Notes: generated from the letters alone by a model not told the origin. A DNA stretch of 64,000 nt from Cupriavidus sp. IDO (GCF_000812465.1 NZ_JWMA01000145.1:1-64000); one strand, 5' to 3'; numbered from the stretch's first letter, positions 8,801-16,912 are shown. Numbers and translations: made by a program.

Positions 8801-9603
8801 GTGTAGAAATGCGCATCGGGCGTGCGGGTCTGCGGCACATTGGAGCCCCACACCATCAGGTAGGTGGAGTTGTACCAGTCGGCCGATTCTGGCACGTCGG
8901 TCTGTTCGCCCCAGATCTGCGGGCTGGCGGGCGGCAGGTCGCAATACCAGTCGTAGAAGGACAGGCACGCGCCGCCGAGCAGGCTCAGGTAGCGTGCGCC
9001 GGCGGCGTACGACACCATCGACATGGCCGGGATCGGCGAGAAGCCGATCACGCGGTCGGGTCCGAACTTCTTCACGGTAAAGGCGTTCGCCGCCGCGATG
9101 ATCTCGGTGGCGGTGTTCCAGTCGGCGCGCACAAAGCCGCCCTGGCCGCGCACGCTCTTGTAGCGCACCGCCTTCTTCGGATCCTGGCTGATCGATGCCC
9201 ACGCGGCGATCGGGTCCATGGTCTTGCGGGCCTCGCGCCACATTTCCATCAGGCGGCCGCGGATCATCGGGTACTTCACGCGCTGGGCGGAGTAGACGTA
9301 CCAGCTGTACGAGGCGCCACGCGGGCAGCCACGCGGTTCGTGGTTGGGCAGGTCCGGACGCGTGCGCGGATAGTCGGTCTGCTGGGTTTCCCACGTGATC
9401 AGGCCGTTCTTTACATAGACCTTCCACGAGCAGGAGCCGGTGCAGTTCACGCCGTGGGTGGAGCGCACGATCTTGTCGTGCTGCCAGCGGCTGCGGTAGC
9501 CGTCTTCCCACTTGCGGTCTTCGTTCACCACCGCGCCGTGACCGTCCGCATAGGTGGACTTGACGCGCGACATGAACTTCAGTCGATCCAGGAAATGACT
9601 CAT
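5854..9603 (-). CDS. narG: Respiratory nitrate reductase alpha subunit (molybdopterin)
   Basis: NarG reduces nitrate to nitrite at a Mo-bis-MGD centre on the cytoplasmic face of the membrane. The protein has 1249 residues, against 1247 in E. coli. The FS0 cluster ligands are His50, Cys54, Cys58 and Cys93 (HGVNCTGSC...RGCPRG), the same pattern as E. coli NarG. The N-terminus MSHFLDRLKF is the conserved non-Tat form that binds NarJ. It heads the narGHJI transcript. A 186-base gap to narK2 holds a palindromic candidate operator at 9757-9774, so it probably has its own promoter. Confidence 0.97.
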   Translation of the reverse strand: MSHFLDRLKFMSRVKSTYADGHGAVVNEDRKWEDGYRSRWQHDKIVRSTHGVNCTGSCSWKVYVKNGLITWETQQTDYPRTRPDLPNHEPRGCPRGASYSWYVYSAQRVKYPMIRGRLMEMWREARKTMDPIAAWASISQDPKKAVRYKSVRGQGGFVRADWNTATEIIAAANAFTVKKFGPDRVIGFSPIPAMSMVSYAAGARYLSLLGGACLSFYDWYCDLPPASPQIWGEQTDVPESADWYNSTYLMVWGSNVPQTRTPDAHFYTEVRYKGTKTVAVSSDFGEMVKFGDIWLAPKQGTDAALAMAMGHVVLKEFHAGGKSAYFRDYIKQYTDMPMLVLLRKNNDSQGTLVPDHFLRASHLADNLGEANHPEWKTLQIDDATGEIVAPNGSIGFRWGEAAHNGGEKVGRWNLEMKDGGNGRAIDPRLSLLGKEDEVVEVGFPYFGGEHDELLRRRVPARRLTLADGSTALVATVYDLQMANYGVDQGLGGPNVAASFDDDVPYTPAWQEKHTSVPARLVTQVAREFADNADRTQGKSMVIVGAALNHWYHNDMIYRGIINLLMMCGCVGKSGGGWAHYVGQEKLRPQFGWAPLAFGLDWSRPPRQMNGTSFFYNHTSQWRHEKLAVDEILSPTADRKRYDGLSLLDLNARSERMGWLPSAPQLSTNPLDVVDAAERAGQDPVAYSVEQLKSGKLQFACDDPDNPANFPRNMFVWRSNILGSSGKGHEYFLKYLLGTQNAVFGDENDAIKPSEVNVRPAAEGKLDLLTVLDFRMSTTCLYGDIVLPTATWYEKDDLNTSDMHPFIHPLSEAVQPLWESKTDWEIYKAIAKKFSEIAGPYLGTRKDLVCTPLLHDTPGELGQPFEPKDWKAGECDLIPGKTAPSMTVVERNYADIYKKFSSIGPLLDKLGNGGKGINWDTRHEVKEIGALSKTVTEPGVSQGRPKVETAIDAAEMILTFAPETNGHVAVKAWEALSKITGRDHTHLAEGREHDKIRFRDVQVQPRKIISAPTWSGLESEEVSYNAGYTNVHELIPWRTLTGRQQFWQDHRWMLDFGEGACVYKPAIDTKTVAPMLGKKPNGNPELVLNWITPHQKWGIHSTYSDNLRMLTLSRGGPHVWISEAEAKANGIRDNDWVEVFNVNGTLTARVVVSQRVPKGMCLMYHAQEKIVNVPGAETSGMRGGIHNSVTRAVTKPTHMIGGYAQLAYGFNYYGTVGSNRDEFVILRKMKRVDWLEGPLVEKTVKEGDKQ

Positions 9604-9756
9604 TGCTTTGTTCTCCGCGAGTACTTTTCTGCGGGTGCTCCGGCCGTTGCGGAGCTATTGCAGGGACGCTCTCAGCTTATGGGGGAGGGGGGCGGCAGCC
9701 AATTCGCTGGTGGAACAGGCGCCGCATGGCGATCGGGCTAGGTGCCGGCTGCGGGG

Positions 9757-9774
9757 CTAGTTCTGTCGAACTAG
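9757..9774. promoter_or_regulatory. Palindromic candidate operator upstream of narG
   Basis: A perfect 7-bp inverted repeat with a 4-base spacer, CTAGTTC-TGTC-GAACTAG, lies 154 bases upstream of the narG start and just after the narK2 stop. There is no T-run on either strand, which argues against an intrinsic terminator. It does not match the FNR consensus TTGAT-N4-ATCAA. The half-site CTAGTTC also occurs upstream of narK1 (12604-12610). The binding protein is not known from the sequence. Confidence 0.45.
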
Positions 9775-9789
9775 GCCGGCCGGCAACCG

Positions 9790-11175
9790 TCAGCAGGGCA
9801 TGACAGCGTTGCGGCGCGCGTAGTACCACCACGTCACCAGCACGCAGCTGATGTAGAAGGCGATGAAGCAGTACAGTGCCGCATCCGGCGCGCCCGTGAG
9901 TTCCAGCGAAGTGCCGAAGCTCTTGGGGATGAAGAAGCCGCCGTATGCACCGATCGCGCCGGAGAAGCCCAGCACGGCAGCGGATTCCTTGCCGGCTTCC
10001 TGCAGGGCCTGCTTCTGCGCCACGTCGCCCTTGCCGGCGGCAGCGCGCTGGCGCTCGGTCAGGAAGATCACGGGGATCATGCGGAAGGTCGAGCCGTTGC
10101 CGATGCCAGTCAAGGCGAACAGCGTGACGAAGGCGGCGAGGAACCAGGTGAAATTGCCGCCTGTGCCATCATGCGGCAGGGCCGCCAGCACCGCGAACAC
10201 CGCGGCGATCATGCCGACGAAGGTCCACAGCGTGACGCGCGCGCCGCCCAGCTTGTCGGAGATCCAGCCGCCCACCGGGCGCGTCAGCGCGCCGACCAGC
10301 GGCCCCAGGAAGGCGTAGGCGGTGGGATTCACGCCGGGGAACTGCGACTTGGTCAGCAGCGCCAGCCCGGCAGAGAAGCCGATGAACGAGCCGAAGGTGC
10401 CCACGTACAGCCAGCACATCAGCCAGTTGTGCTTGCGCTTGAAGATTACGGCCTGGTCGGCAAAGGACGCCTTGGCATCCGCGATATCATGCATGCCGAA
10501 CCATGCGGCGAGCGCCGAAATGATGATGAACGGTACCCAGATAAAGCCCGCGTTCTGCAGCCACAGGTTGTGCGTCGCGCCGTTGGCCTGGTACTGCTGC
10601 GGTTCGCCGCCAAGCGCACCGAAGATTGCCACCGACACGACCAGCGGCGTGACGAACTGCACCACCGACACGCCCAGGTTGCCGATGCCGGCATTCAGGC
10701 CGGTGGCCAGCCCCTTCTTCGCCTTCGGGAAGAAGAAGCTGATATTGGCCATCGACGAGCTGAAGTTGGCCCCGCCCAGTCCGCACAGCAGCGCCAGTGC
10801 CAGCAGCGTGGGGTAGCCGGTGGATGGATCGCGCAGCGCGAAGCCCATGCCCAGCGCGGGGATCAGCAGCAGCGCCGTGGAGATCGCAGTGAAGCGCCGC
10901 CCGCCGAACACCGGCACCAGGAAGGAATAGAAAATGCGCAGCGTGGCGCCGGACAGCGCCGGCAGCGCGGTCAGCCAGAACAGCTGGTTCTTGGTGAACT
11001 GGAAGCCGGCGCGGTCGAGGTTGACCGCCACCACGCTCCACAGCATCCAGACCACGAAGGCCAGCATCAGCGCGGGAATCGAGATCCACAGGTTGCGATA
11101 GGCGATGCGCTCGCCCTTGTCTTGCCAGAAGGCCTTGTTCTCGGGCTCCCAGCGGGTGAGTACGGAAGATGACAT
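9790..11175 (-). CDS. narK2: NarK2-type nitrate/nitrite transporter (MFS)
   Basis: This is a 12-segment major facilitator protein of the nitrate/nitrite porter family, 461 residues. NarK2-type proteins are thought to exchange nitrate for nitrite across the inner membrane. Family motifs include the nitrate signature regions around GLGGANFSSSMANISFFFPKAKKGLATGLNAGIGNLG and GPLVGALTRPVGGWISDKLGG. The start at 11175 (MSSSVLTRWEPENKAFW) is typical of NarK2 proteins in betaproteobacteria. It lies 36 bases downstream of narK1 and forms a pair with it. Confidence 0.93.
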   Translation of the reverse strand: MSSSVLTRWEPENKAFWQDKGERIAYRNLWISIPALMLAFVVWMLWSVVAVNLDRAGFQFTKNQLFWLTALPALSGATLRIFYSFLVPVFGGRRFTAISTALLLIPALGMGFALRDPSTGYPTLLALALLCGLGGANFSSSMANISFFFPKAKKGLATGLNAGIGNLGVSVVQFVTPLVVSVAIFGALGGEPQQYQANGATHNLWLQNAGFIWVPFIIISALAAWFGMHDIADAKASFADQAVIFKRKHNWLMCWLYVGTFGSFIGFSAGLALLTKSQFPGVNPTAYAFLGPLVGALTRPVGGWISDKLGGARVTLWTFVGMIAAVFAVLAALPHDGTGGNFTWFLAAFVTLFALTGIGNGSTFRMIPVIFLTERQRAAAGKGDVAQKQALQEAGKESAAVLGFSGAIGAYGGFFIPKSFGTSLELTGAPDAALYCFIAFYISCVLVTWWYYARRNAVMPC

Positions 11176-11211
11176 GACAGTGTGCCTTGGTGGTTTGCGT
11201 GACCGCGGCCG

Positions 11212-12492
11212 TCAGGCGGCCTGCGTGAGGCCGACGGCCTGTTCTTTGCGCCGGCGTTCGGCGCGGTGGCTGTAATGCATCCAGACGAGACTCACGCACA
11301 CGGTGCCGTACATCAGCATGAAGCAGCTGCTGCGCACGCCGGTGAGGTCGGCCAGCATGCCGAACAGGATCGGCAGCACGAAGCCGCCAAGCCCGCCGGC
11401 CAGGCCGACCACGCCCGAGACCGCCCCGATGTTGTGGGTGAAGTCGTTGGAAATGAACTTGAAGACGGAAGCCTTGCCGATGGCGAAGGCGATGCCCACC
11501 ACGAACAGCAGGATGGTGAACACCGTGGGCGTCAGCGCGATGCGGAAGCCCTGGGGCCCGCTGGTGGTCTGGATGATGAAATCGGTCTGCGGGTAGCTCA
11601 GCAGGAAGAACCCCACCCAGCTCACCCACATCACCCACCAGGTGGTGCGGTGCGCGCCGTAGCGGTCTGAGATCCAGCCGCCGATGGCGCGCAGCACGCC
11701 GCCCGGCAGCGAGAAGCAGGCGGCCAGGAAGGCGGCGATCTTGATGTCGAAGCCATACTCGCCGATGTAGTACTTGGTCATCCACAGGGACAGCCCGACG
11801 TAGCCGCCGAACACCACGGAGTAGTACTGCGAATAGCGCCACACGCGCGGATCGCGCATCACCGCGAGCTGCTCGCGCCAGCCGGCGCTCGATTTCACCA
11901 GGTGCGCCGGATTGCTGCGCGAGAATACCCAGAACAGCACGGCGGTGACCAGCATCGCCACCGAGTACACGCGAGGCACGATTTCCCAGGTGCCGGCGGC
12001 GATGATCAGCGCGGGTGCGACGAACTTGGTCAGCGCCGCGCCCGAATTGCCGGCGCCGAAGATGCCCATTGCCAGGCCCTGGCGCGAGCGCGGGAACCAT
12101 CTGGCCACGTAAGGCGTGCCGACCGAGAACGAGCCGCCGGCCAGGCCGACGAATAGGCCCAGCACCAGCAGCTGCCAGAGGCTGTGCGCGTACGAGATCA
12201 GCCAGATCGGGATCACCGTGGCCAGCATCAGCACGAAGAAGACGATGCGGCCGCCGTAGCGGTCGGTCCAGATGCCAAGGGGCACACGGATCAGCGAGCC
12301 GCTCAGCACCGGCGTTGCCGCCAGCAGGCCGAACTCCGTGTCGTTCAGGCCAAGTTCTTTCTTGAGCGGAATGCCGAGCACCGCGAACAGCATCCAGACG
12401 GCAAAGCAGATGGTGAAGGCGAAGGTGCTGGATGCCAGCGTTGTATAGGCACCGGGCGGGATCGGTTCCCGTGCGGGATGTGGGGTGGCCAT
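11212..12492 (-). CDS. narK1: NarK1-type nitrate transporter (MFS)
   Basis: This is the second nitrate/nitrite porter, 426 residues with 12 predicted membrane segments. NarK1-type members are regarded as nitrate/proton symporters that start nitrate respiration. Motifs include GTPYVARWFPRSRQGLAMG and the glycine-rich GLAGGLGGFVLPILFG. An upstream ATG at 12498 is only one base from a GGAG sequence, while the ATG at 12492 has seven bases of spacing, so 12492 was chosen. The two-gene order narK1-narK2 matches species where the two are fused. It is the first gene of the nar transcript and is divergent from nnrS. Confidence 0.92.
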   Translation of the reverse strand: MATPHPAREPIPPGAYTTLASSTFAFTICFAVWMLFAVLGIPLKKELGLNDTEFGLLAATPVLSGSLIRVPLGIWTDRYGGRIVFFVLMLATVIPIWLISYAHSLWQLLVLGLFVGLAGGSFSVGTPYVARWFPRSRQGLAMGIFGAGNSGAALTKFVAPALIIAAGTWEIVPRVYSVAMLVTAVLFWVFSRSNPAHLVKSSAGWREQLAVMRDPRVWRYSQYYSVVFGGYVGLSLWMTKYYIGEYGFDIKIAAFLAACFSLPGGVLRAIGGWISDRYGAHRTTWWVMWVSWVGFFLLSYPQTDFIIQTTSGPQGFRIALTPTVFTILLFVVGIAFAIGKASVFKFISNDFTHNIGAVSGVVGLAGGLGGFVLPILFGMLADLTGVRSSCFMLMYGTVCVSLVWMHYSHRAERRRKEQAVGLTQAA

Positions 12493-12603
12493 GGCCATGC
12501 TCCTGTGTCAACTTTGACGGGTGCTGCCAGCGTAGGGGCCGCCACATCGCTTGAACATTCGCCGGGAGCACAGCAACGGGCGTGATGAAACCTGCCGGTA
12601 GAG

Positions 12604-12621
12604 CTAGTTCCACGGAGGGAG
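12604..12621. promoter_or_regulatory. Degenerate copy of the nar operator upstream of narK1
   Basis: CTAGTTC at 12604-12610 matches the left arm of the palindrome upstream of narG. The corresponding right arm (GAGGGAG after a 4-base spacer) keeps only four of seven bases. It lies between the divergent narK1 and nnrS starts, about 110 bases from each. The regulatory role is inferred from the repeat of the half-site only. Confidence 0.3.
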
Positions 12622-12737
12622 GTCGCCCGTCCCGCCGCGGTGCTATCGTGCTTGCTGCCAGCTTTGTGCCTCCGTGAGGCGCTTTGTTTCCTGACCGGAC
12701 TTTGTCCGGCATCAACGTTCGGGGAGCTCCTCCCATC

Positions 12738-13958
12738 ATGGAAACCATTCCCATCCTGCCCGCGCGCGGTCCGCGCAAATCGCCGGAGGCCGGTCCGCCG
12801 CCGCGCGGCTTTGCCCTCTTCGCGCTGGGCTTCCGGCCCTTCTATCTGGGCGGCGCGATATTCGGCGCCGTTGCCATTGCGGTGTGGGCCGCGATGCTGG
12901 CGGGCATCCCCGGCGTGGGACCATCGGCATCGTTGCCGCCGATGCTGTGGCATGCGCATGAAATGGTGTTTGGCTTTGCGGCAGCCATCGTGATCGGCTT
13001 CCTGTTCACCGCCGGACGCGCGTGGACCGGGCAGCCGACCCCGACCGGGCCGCTGCTGGCGTGCCTGTTCCTGCTGTGGCTGGCGGGGCGGATTGCAATG
13101 TGGGCCGCTTCGGGCGCGGCGGCGCCGGTGATCGACGGTGCGTTCCTGCCGCTGGCCGCGCTGGCGTTTACGCGCACGCTGGTGATGGGCGGCAACCGGC
13201 GCAACTACCCGCTGGCGCTAGCGCTGTGGCTGCTGGCCGCGGCGAACATCGTGAGTCTCGCACTGCAAATGCAAGGCCATGCCGATGGCGCGCTGCGCGC
13301 CTGCCAGGCCGGCGTGGCGCTCATCACCTTGTTCGTGGTCGTGATCGGCGGGCGGGTCATTCCGATGTTCACGACCAACGCGATTCCCGGCTTCCGCCTG
13401 CGGCAGTATCAACAGGTCGACCGCGCGGTGGTGCCGGCAAGCGTGCTGGGGCTGGCGGCGGGGCTGCTTCCGCTGCCCGGCTGGCTGGCCGCGGCGTTTT
13501 CGCTTCTGGCGGCGCTGGTGCTGGGCATACGCGTATGGGGCTGGCGCGGCTACGCGGTCGGCAACCGGCCGCTGCTGTGGGTGCTACATCTGGCTTATGC
13601 GTGGTTGCCGCTGGCATTCGCGTTGCAGGCCGGTGCGGTGCTCGGGCAGTGGATGCCCGGCATTGCCACCCATGCGTTCACGGTGGGTGTGCTGGGCGGC
13701 GCCATCATCGCGATGATCACGCGCACGGCGCTGGGCCATACCGGCCGCATGCTGGTGGCGGGGCGCGCCGAGACGGTTGCGTACTGGCTGGTGGCTGCCG
13801 CCGCGATGCTGCGCGTGGCGGGGCCACTGTTCTGGCCGGCCGGCTACCTGCACTGGCTCTATGGCGCGGCTGCGTGCTGGGTAGCCGGGTTTGCGCTCTA
13901 TGCCCTGACGTATGCGCCGCGGCTGGCGCGCCCGCGGGTGGACGGCAAGCCGGGTTGA
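12738..13958 (+). CDS. nnrS: NnrS family membrane protein
   Basis: NnrS proteins are haem- and copper-containing polytopic membrane proteins linked to nitric oxide stress and denitrification. The 406-residue protein has about 12 hydrophobic segments and family motifs including GFRPFYLGGA near residue 30, the His motif MLWHAHEMVFGF, and GRVIPMFTTNAIPGF. The start at 12738 follows GGGGAG by 11 bases. It is divergent from narK1, so both may respond to nitrogen oxides. Its exact biochemical activity is not settled in the literature. Confidence 0.9.
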   Translation: METIPILPARGPRKSPEAGPPPRGFALFALGFRPFYLGGAIFGAVAIAVWAAMLAGIPGVGPSASLPPMLWHAHEMVFGFAAAIVIGFLFTAGRAWTGQPTPTGPLLACLFLLWLAGRIAMWAASGAAAPVIDGAFLPLAALAFTRTLVMGGNRRNYPLALALWLLAAANIVSLALQMQGHADGALRACQAGVALITLFVVVIGGRVIPMFTTNAIPGFRLRQYQQVDRAVVPASVLGLAAGLLPLPGWLAAAFSLLAALVLGIRVWGWRGYAVGNRPLLWVLHLAYAWLPLAFALQAGAVLGQWMPGIATHAFTVGVLGGAIIAMITRTALGHTGRMLVAGRAETVAYWLVAAAAMLRVAGPLFWPAGYLHWLYGAAACWVAGFALYALTYAPRLARPRVDGKPG

Positions 13959-13986
13959 AGGGCTTGCCCTGGATATCGGCCGTGCT

Positions 13987-14100
13987 GAGTTCAGCGCGGT
14001 TCTGCGGCGGTCACCGGAACGTTCCCCTCCTCCTGCGCCATTCGTACACTCAGCAGCGCCACCATCAGTGCGGCCAGCGGCGCGATCCACGGCAGCGCAG
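13987..14100 (-). other. Short hydrophobic frame, possible gene remnant
   Basis: Reading leftward from the AraC gene's stop codon, a frame with no good start gives a hydrophobic stretch (TALPWIAPLAALMVALLSVR) followed by a short polar tail and a stop. It could be the N-terminal membrane helix of a lost membrane protein, for example of MAPEG type, but this is weak. No ribosome site is seen. Confidence 0.2.
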
Positions 14101-14580
14101 TCAGCCCCGGTCCGTGATCGTATCCGCCGCCCGCCCACTATCGGCTGACTCGGCTGACTTGCGGAAGCTGCCTGGCGTGGTGCCGGTCCAGCGGCGGAAC
14201 GAGCGGAAGAAGGAGTTCGCATCGTCAAAGCCCAGCCGGAATGCGATCTCGCCCAGCGATTGCGTCGAGTCTGCCAGGTATTGCCTGGCCAGCTCGCGTC
14301 GCACGTCGTCACACAGTTCCCGGAAGCCTGTGCCTGCGGCTGCCAGCCGGCGCTGGAGCGTACGTTCGCTGACGCACAATTGGCGCGCGACGGCTGCGAG
14401 GCTGAGCGCGCGGTCGTTCGCCAGCCGCTGCACTACGGTCCGCACGTCGGCGATGGAGTCATGCGCGGGGGCATTTCCGGCGCGCTGCGCGAGCGCGGAC
14501 ACGTCGTAACCACCTTCACGCAGCGCGTGCGGCAGGTCGCGAGACAACGGCCCGGCCTGGATTGGCTCTTGTGATGACAT
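14101..14580 (-). CDS. AraC-family regulator, DNA-binding domain only
   Basis: The 159-residue protein has the two helix-turn-helix motifs of the AraC C-terminal domain: SLAAVARQLCVSERTLQRRL near residue 60-80 and SLGEIAFRLGFDDANSFFRSF near residue 110-130, followed by WTGTTPGSFR. Full family members of this subtype have about 330 residues with an N-terminal effector domain, which is missing here. Upstream sequence does not encode it in any intact frame, so the gene is probably a 5'-truncated remnant. It could still bind DNA if expressed. Confidence 0.7.
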   Translation of the reverse strand: MSSQEPIQAGPLSRDLPHALREGGYDVSALAQRAGNAPAHDSIADVRTVVQRLANDRALSLAAVARQLCVSERTLQRRLAAAGTGFRELCDDVRRELARQYLADSTQSLGEIAFRLGFDDANSFFRSFRRWTGTTPGSFRKSAESADSGRAADTITDRG

Positions 14581-15304
14581 TGTCGTTCTCGGCTAGCAGG
14601 TTGGCGGACTCCGCCAGTGCAGCCCCCGGTGATCTGAGATTACGCTGCAGCGGCATGCGCATCAAGGCGCGTGCGTAGGGAATGGCCATCCTGCCCCCGA
14701 TCGGGTGAAGCAAGCGCGCAACGCCGCGTTGTTGCCACCGCCTCGGCTTCCATGCGGAACGATTCGGCCTGCGCGACGCCGATCTGGTCCACGCGCGCCT
14801 GCGCGTTGCATTCGGCAGCGCGCACATCGAGCAGCGCGTTACCGTTTGCATTCGCGCCGTGTCATTTCGAAGGAGATGCCGGATTTCGACCAGCGCATCT
14901 GGCTGTTCGATACCGCGAGGATTCCCCGCATCATCGAGCAGGGCGAACTTGCCGCGCTGGAGCAGCCCCCTCGGCCGAGCGAACTGCTGGCGGGCTGTCC
15001 GGCACCGGCGCCGGTGTCATGACCCGTGCAACCGGTTGCTTATTTTTTGGGCACTCCGGTGCGGTGACGCACAGACAGGGGCTTTCGGGGAGGTGCTGCG
15101 AGGATATCCACAGATTCTGTGGATATCCCGGACAAGTTTTCAACATGGGTTTGCCCCATGCACGGGACAGGTGGGAAACAGGTATGCTGGGCGATCTGCG
15201 TAGGTTAGTCCGGCCTACTGCCTGCATCTTGCCTTCTTCCTGCGGCTTTCCACTGCCGGCTCGGCCCGGCCTGGTCATGCCGGCTTTGTCCCAGCCTTCC
15301 AGCT
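14581..15304. other. Gene-free stretch with decayed coding sequence and a palindrome
   Basis: No intact gene was found in these 724 bases. Coding-like fragments are visible. On the minus strand there is an Ala/Glu-rich helix-like stretch near 14690-14825. On the plus strand a frame at about 14870-15020 reads MPDFDQRIWLFDTARIPRII and then ends. Neither could be assigned to a family. A strong palindrome lies at 15102-15128. Together with the truncated AraC gene, this looks like a site of past deletion. Confidence 0.5.
15102..15128. promoter_or_regulatory. Inverted pair of DnaA-box-like sites (palindrome)
   Basis: A perfect 12-bp inverted repeat, GGATATCCACAG and CTGTGGATATCC, is separated by ATT. 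Each arm contains ATATCCACA, one mismatch from the DnaA box TTATCCACA. There is no T-run, so it is not a normal terminator. A related palindrome lies at 36010-36036. It may bind DnaA or another dimeric protein. Confidence 0.45.
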
Positions 15305-15877
15305 ATGCGCAATGACCGGTGGTCCGCGGTACCCATTCTTGCGGCGATGGCCGCTGCCGCAGCCCTGAGCGGGTGCGTCGCCCGGTACCGCGTGCCCGAC
15401 GGCGCGCCGGCAGCCAGTGTGCGATTACTCACTGGCACTGACGATAACACCACCTTCGCTGTAGTCGATCCGGCCAAATGCCCGGTTCCCGCCAGGCCGG
15501 CCGTGCTGGCCGGGACCGGCAAGCAGTTGTCGGCAATGGGCCGCGACCCCGCCCTGGACATGGCAGGGAAATCGCCCGAACCGCCAGCCCGTACGCGCGA
15601 GCGCCGGGTGGAAGCCGGCAAGCGCATCTACGTGGCGGTGACCTCGATGGCCGCGCCGCCGTTGCCGGAGCTTCGCTGCGCCGCGGGCGTGTCATTCGTG
15701 CCAGAAGCCGGCGGCCAGTACGAGATCCGCTACCGGCGTGACGAGACGGCCAGCCAGTGCTCGGCGCAGGTGGTGCGCCTGCGGCCGCTGGCCGATGGCG
15801 GGGCGATGGTCGGACCCGAGCCGACCCAGCAAGGCTTTCGTGCGCTGAGGAAGGAATACGTCTGCCAGGCGCGCTGA
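15305..15877 (+). CDS. Predicted lipoprotein of unknown function
   Basis: This 190-residue protein has a lipoprotein signal: MRNDRWSAVPILAAMAAAAA followed by the lipobox LSGC, with Cys at about residue 23. The rest is a small soluble domain with four further Cys residues (DPAKC, ELRC, ASQC, YVC) that could form disulfides in the periplasm. No family was recognised. It stands alone between decayed sequence and the H-NS gene. A protein of this kind is likely anchored in the outer membrane, which is inference from the signal alone. Confidence 0.75.
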   Translation: MRNDRWSAVPILAAMAAAAALSGCVARYRVPDGAPAASVRLLTGTDDNTTFAVVDPAKCPVPARPAVLAGTGKQLSAMGRDPALDMAGKSPEPPARTRERRVEAGKRIYVAVTSMAAPPLPELRCAAGVSFVPEAGGQYEIRYRRDETASQCSAQVVRLRPLADGGAMVGPEPTQQGFRALRKEYVCQAR

Positions 15878-15967
15878 CGGCGCCGGAAAGGGTGAGGCAG
15901 GCCTGCCGCGGGACATGACGGCAGGCGCGAACAGCCGGCTGTTGCAGCCCGGCCGTTCAGGTACCGG

Positions 15968-16279
15968 TTACGACTCGATCAGGAAACGTTCCGGGCGCTT
16001 GCCCAGCCACGCCGGAGCGCGGCCGCGGCCGGACCAGGTCTTGCCGGTCTTTGGATCCATGTACTTGGGGGGGAGCGACGAAGCTGCCTTCTTCGCAGCA
16101 CCGGTCCCCGCGGGGCGGCCACGGCGACGCTTGGGCGCGATATCGTCCACGCTCAGGCCGTACTCGGCCATCAGGCTCTGGATTTTCTCGATAACGCCGG
16201 CGACTTCCGTTGCCCGCACTTCATTCAGCTTGGCTTCCAGCGCTTCCTTTTCGGCCAGAAGTTGCTTGTATGTCGCCAT
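15968..16279 (-). CDS. H-NS-type nucleoid protein, short Burkholderiales form
   Basis: The 103-residue protein has an N-terminal coiled-coil oligomerisation segment (YKQLLAEKEALEAKLNEVR) and a C-terminal H-NS DNA-binding domain. In that domain KYMDPKTGKTWSGRGRAPAWL contains the core binding loop. A basic linker (PKRRRGRPAG) adds an AT-hook-like element. H-NS silences AT-rich, often horizontally acquired DNA. The start at 16279 follows AAGGGG by about eight bases. The gene lies next to a locally AT-rich stretch (16313-16380), which is probably its promoter. Confidence 0.93.
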   Translation of the reverse strand: MATYKQLLAEKEALEAKLNEVRATEVAGVIEKIQSLMAEYGLSVDDIAPKRRRGRPAGTGAAKKAASSLPPKYMDPKTGKTWSGRGRAPAWLGKRPERFLIES

Positions 16280-16537
16280 TCTTATATCCCCTTCGCAAAT
16301 TGGTTGCTGCATGGTACTAGAACTTCATGCATCGGGTGACATAAAAAGGTTACAAAAAAATAAGAGAAAATGCACGCAGAAGTGGAAACGGTGCGGGATT
16401 GGGCGGGAAGAGCGGGACGCGCGCCGATTCCAGGAATTCGGAGACTTGTATATCGGGCTTCGGATTCCGATCCTGATGGATGATTTTCCTGCCCTGGCGA
16501 AAAAAGCCGGCGCCGAAATTACTTCATGAGGCAAGCA

Positions 16538-16912
16538 TGAACAAACAGGTCTTCGTGCATCCGCCAGTCCGCAATCTGGATAAGTCGATTGCGTTCTTTA
16601 GCAGCCTCGGCTTCAGCTTCAATCCGCAATTCACGATGAGGCCGCGACCTGCATGATCATCAGAGAAGACATCTTCATGATGTCTGCTGACCGAGGAAAA
16701 GTCCTGCACCTTCAACGGAAGTGCTGGTCCGTCTTTCAGCGCAGCGCCGCGTGTGCGTGGATGAACCGGTCAGTGCGGCAGGGCAGGTCGGAGGGAATAC
16801 CTATAAAGCGCCAATGGACCTGGGCTTTATGTATGGTTACGAAACGGCAGGAAGCCCGGCATGGGCCCCTGCCGATTTGCGAATCCGTACTCAGGCGTAT
16901 TCGGGCTGCTGA
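16538..16912 (+). pseudogene. Glyoxalase/VOC-family protein, frameshifted
   Basis: Three frames together spell a small VOC (glyoxalase/bleomycin resistance-like) protein. The start MNKQVFVHPPVRNLDKSIAF runs into FSSLGFSFNPQFT. A frame change near 16637 leads to EAATCMIIREDIFMM, and another near 16715 leads to EVLVRLSAQRR...GFMYGYE. The first frame stops at 16652-16654. The final C-terminal metal-binding strand is garbled. The order and spacing match intact VOC proteins of about 130 residues, so this is a decayed copy. It converges on the acetyltransferase gene and overlaps its 3' end. Confidence 0.75.

Noticed and set aside
5857-9741. A 1294-codon open frame on the plus strand opposite narG
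   Set aside because: It has no family motifs, is Val/Ala/His/Arg-rich as expected from antisense of GC-rich coding DNA, and narG is clearly the real gene.
9604-9789. FNR-type site upstream of narG
   Set aside because: No TTGAT-N4-ATCAA or close variant was found; only the CTAGTTC palindrome stands out.
12507-12518. GTCAA-CT-TTGAC palindrome upstream of narK1 as an NNR site
   Set aside because: The order and spacer are wrong for the FNR/NNR family (TTGAC-N4-GTCAA), so it was not called.
15145-15165. ATGGG/CCCAT hairpin as a terminator
   Set aside because: The stem is short and lacks a T-run on both strands.
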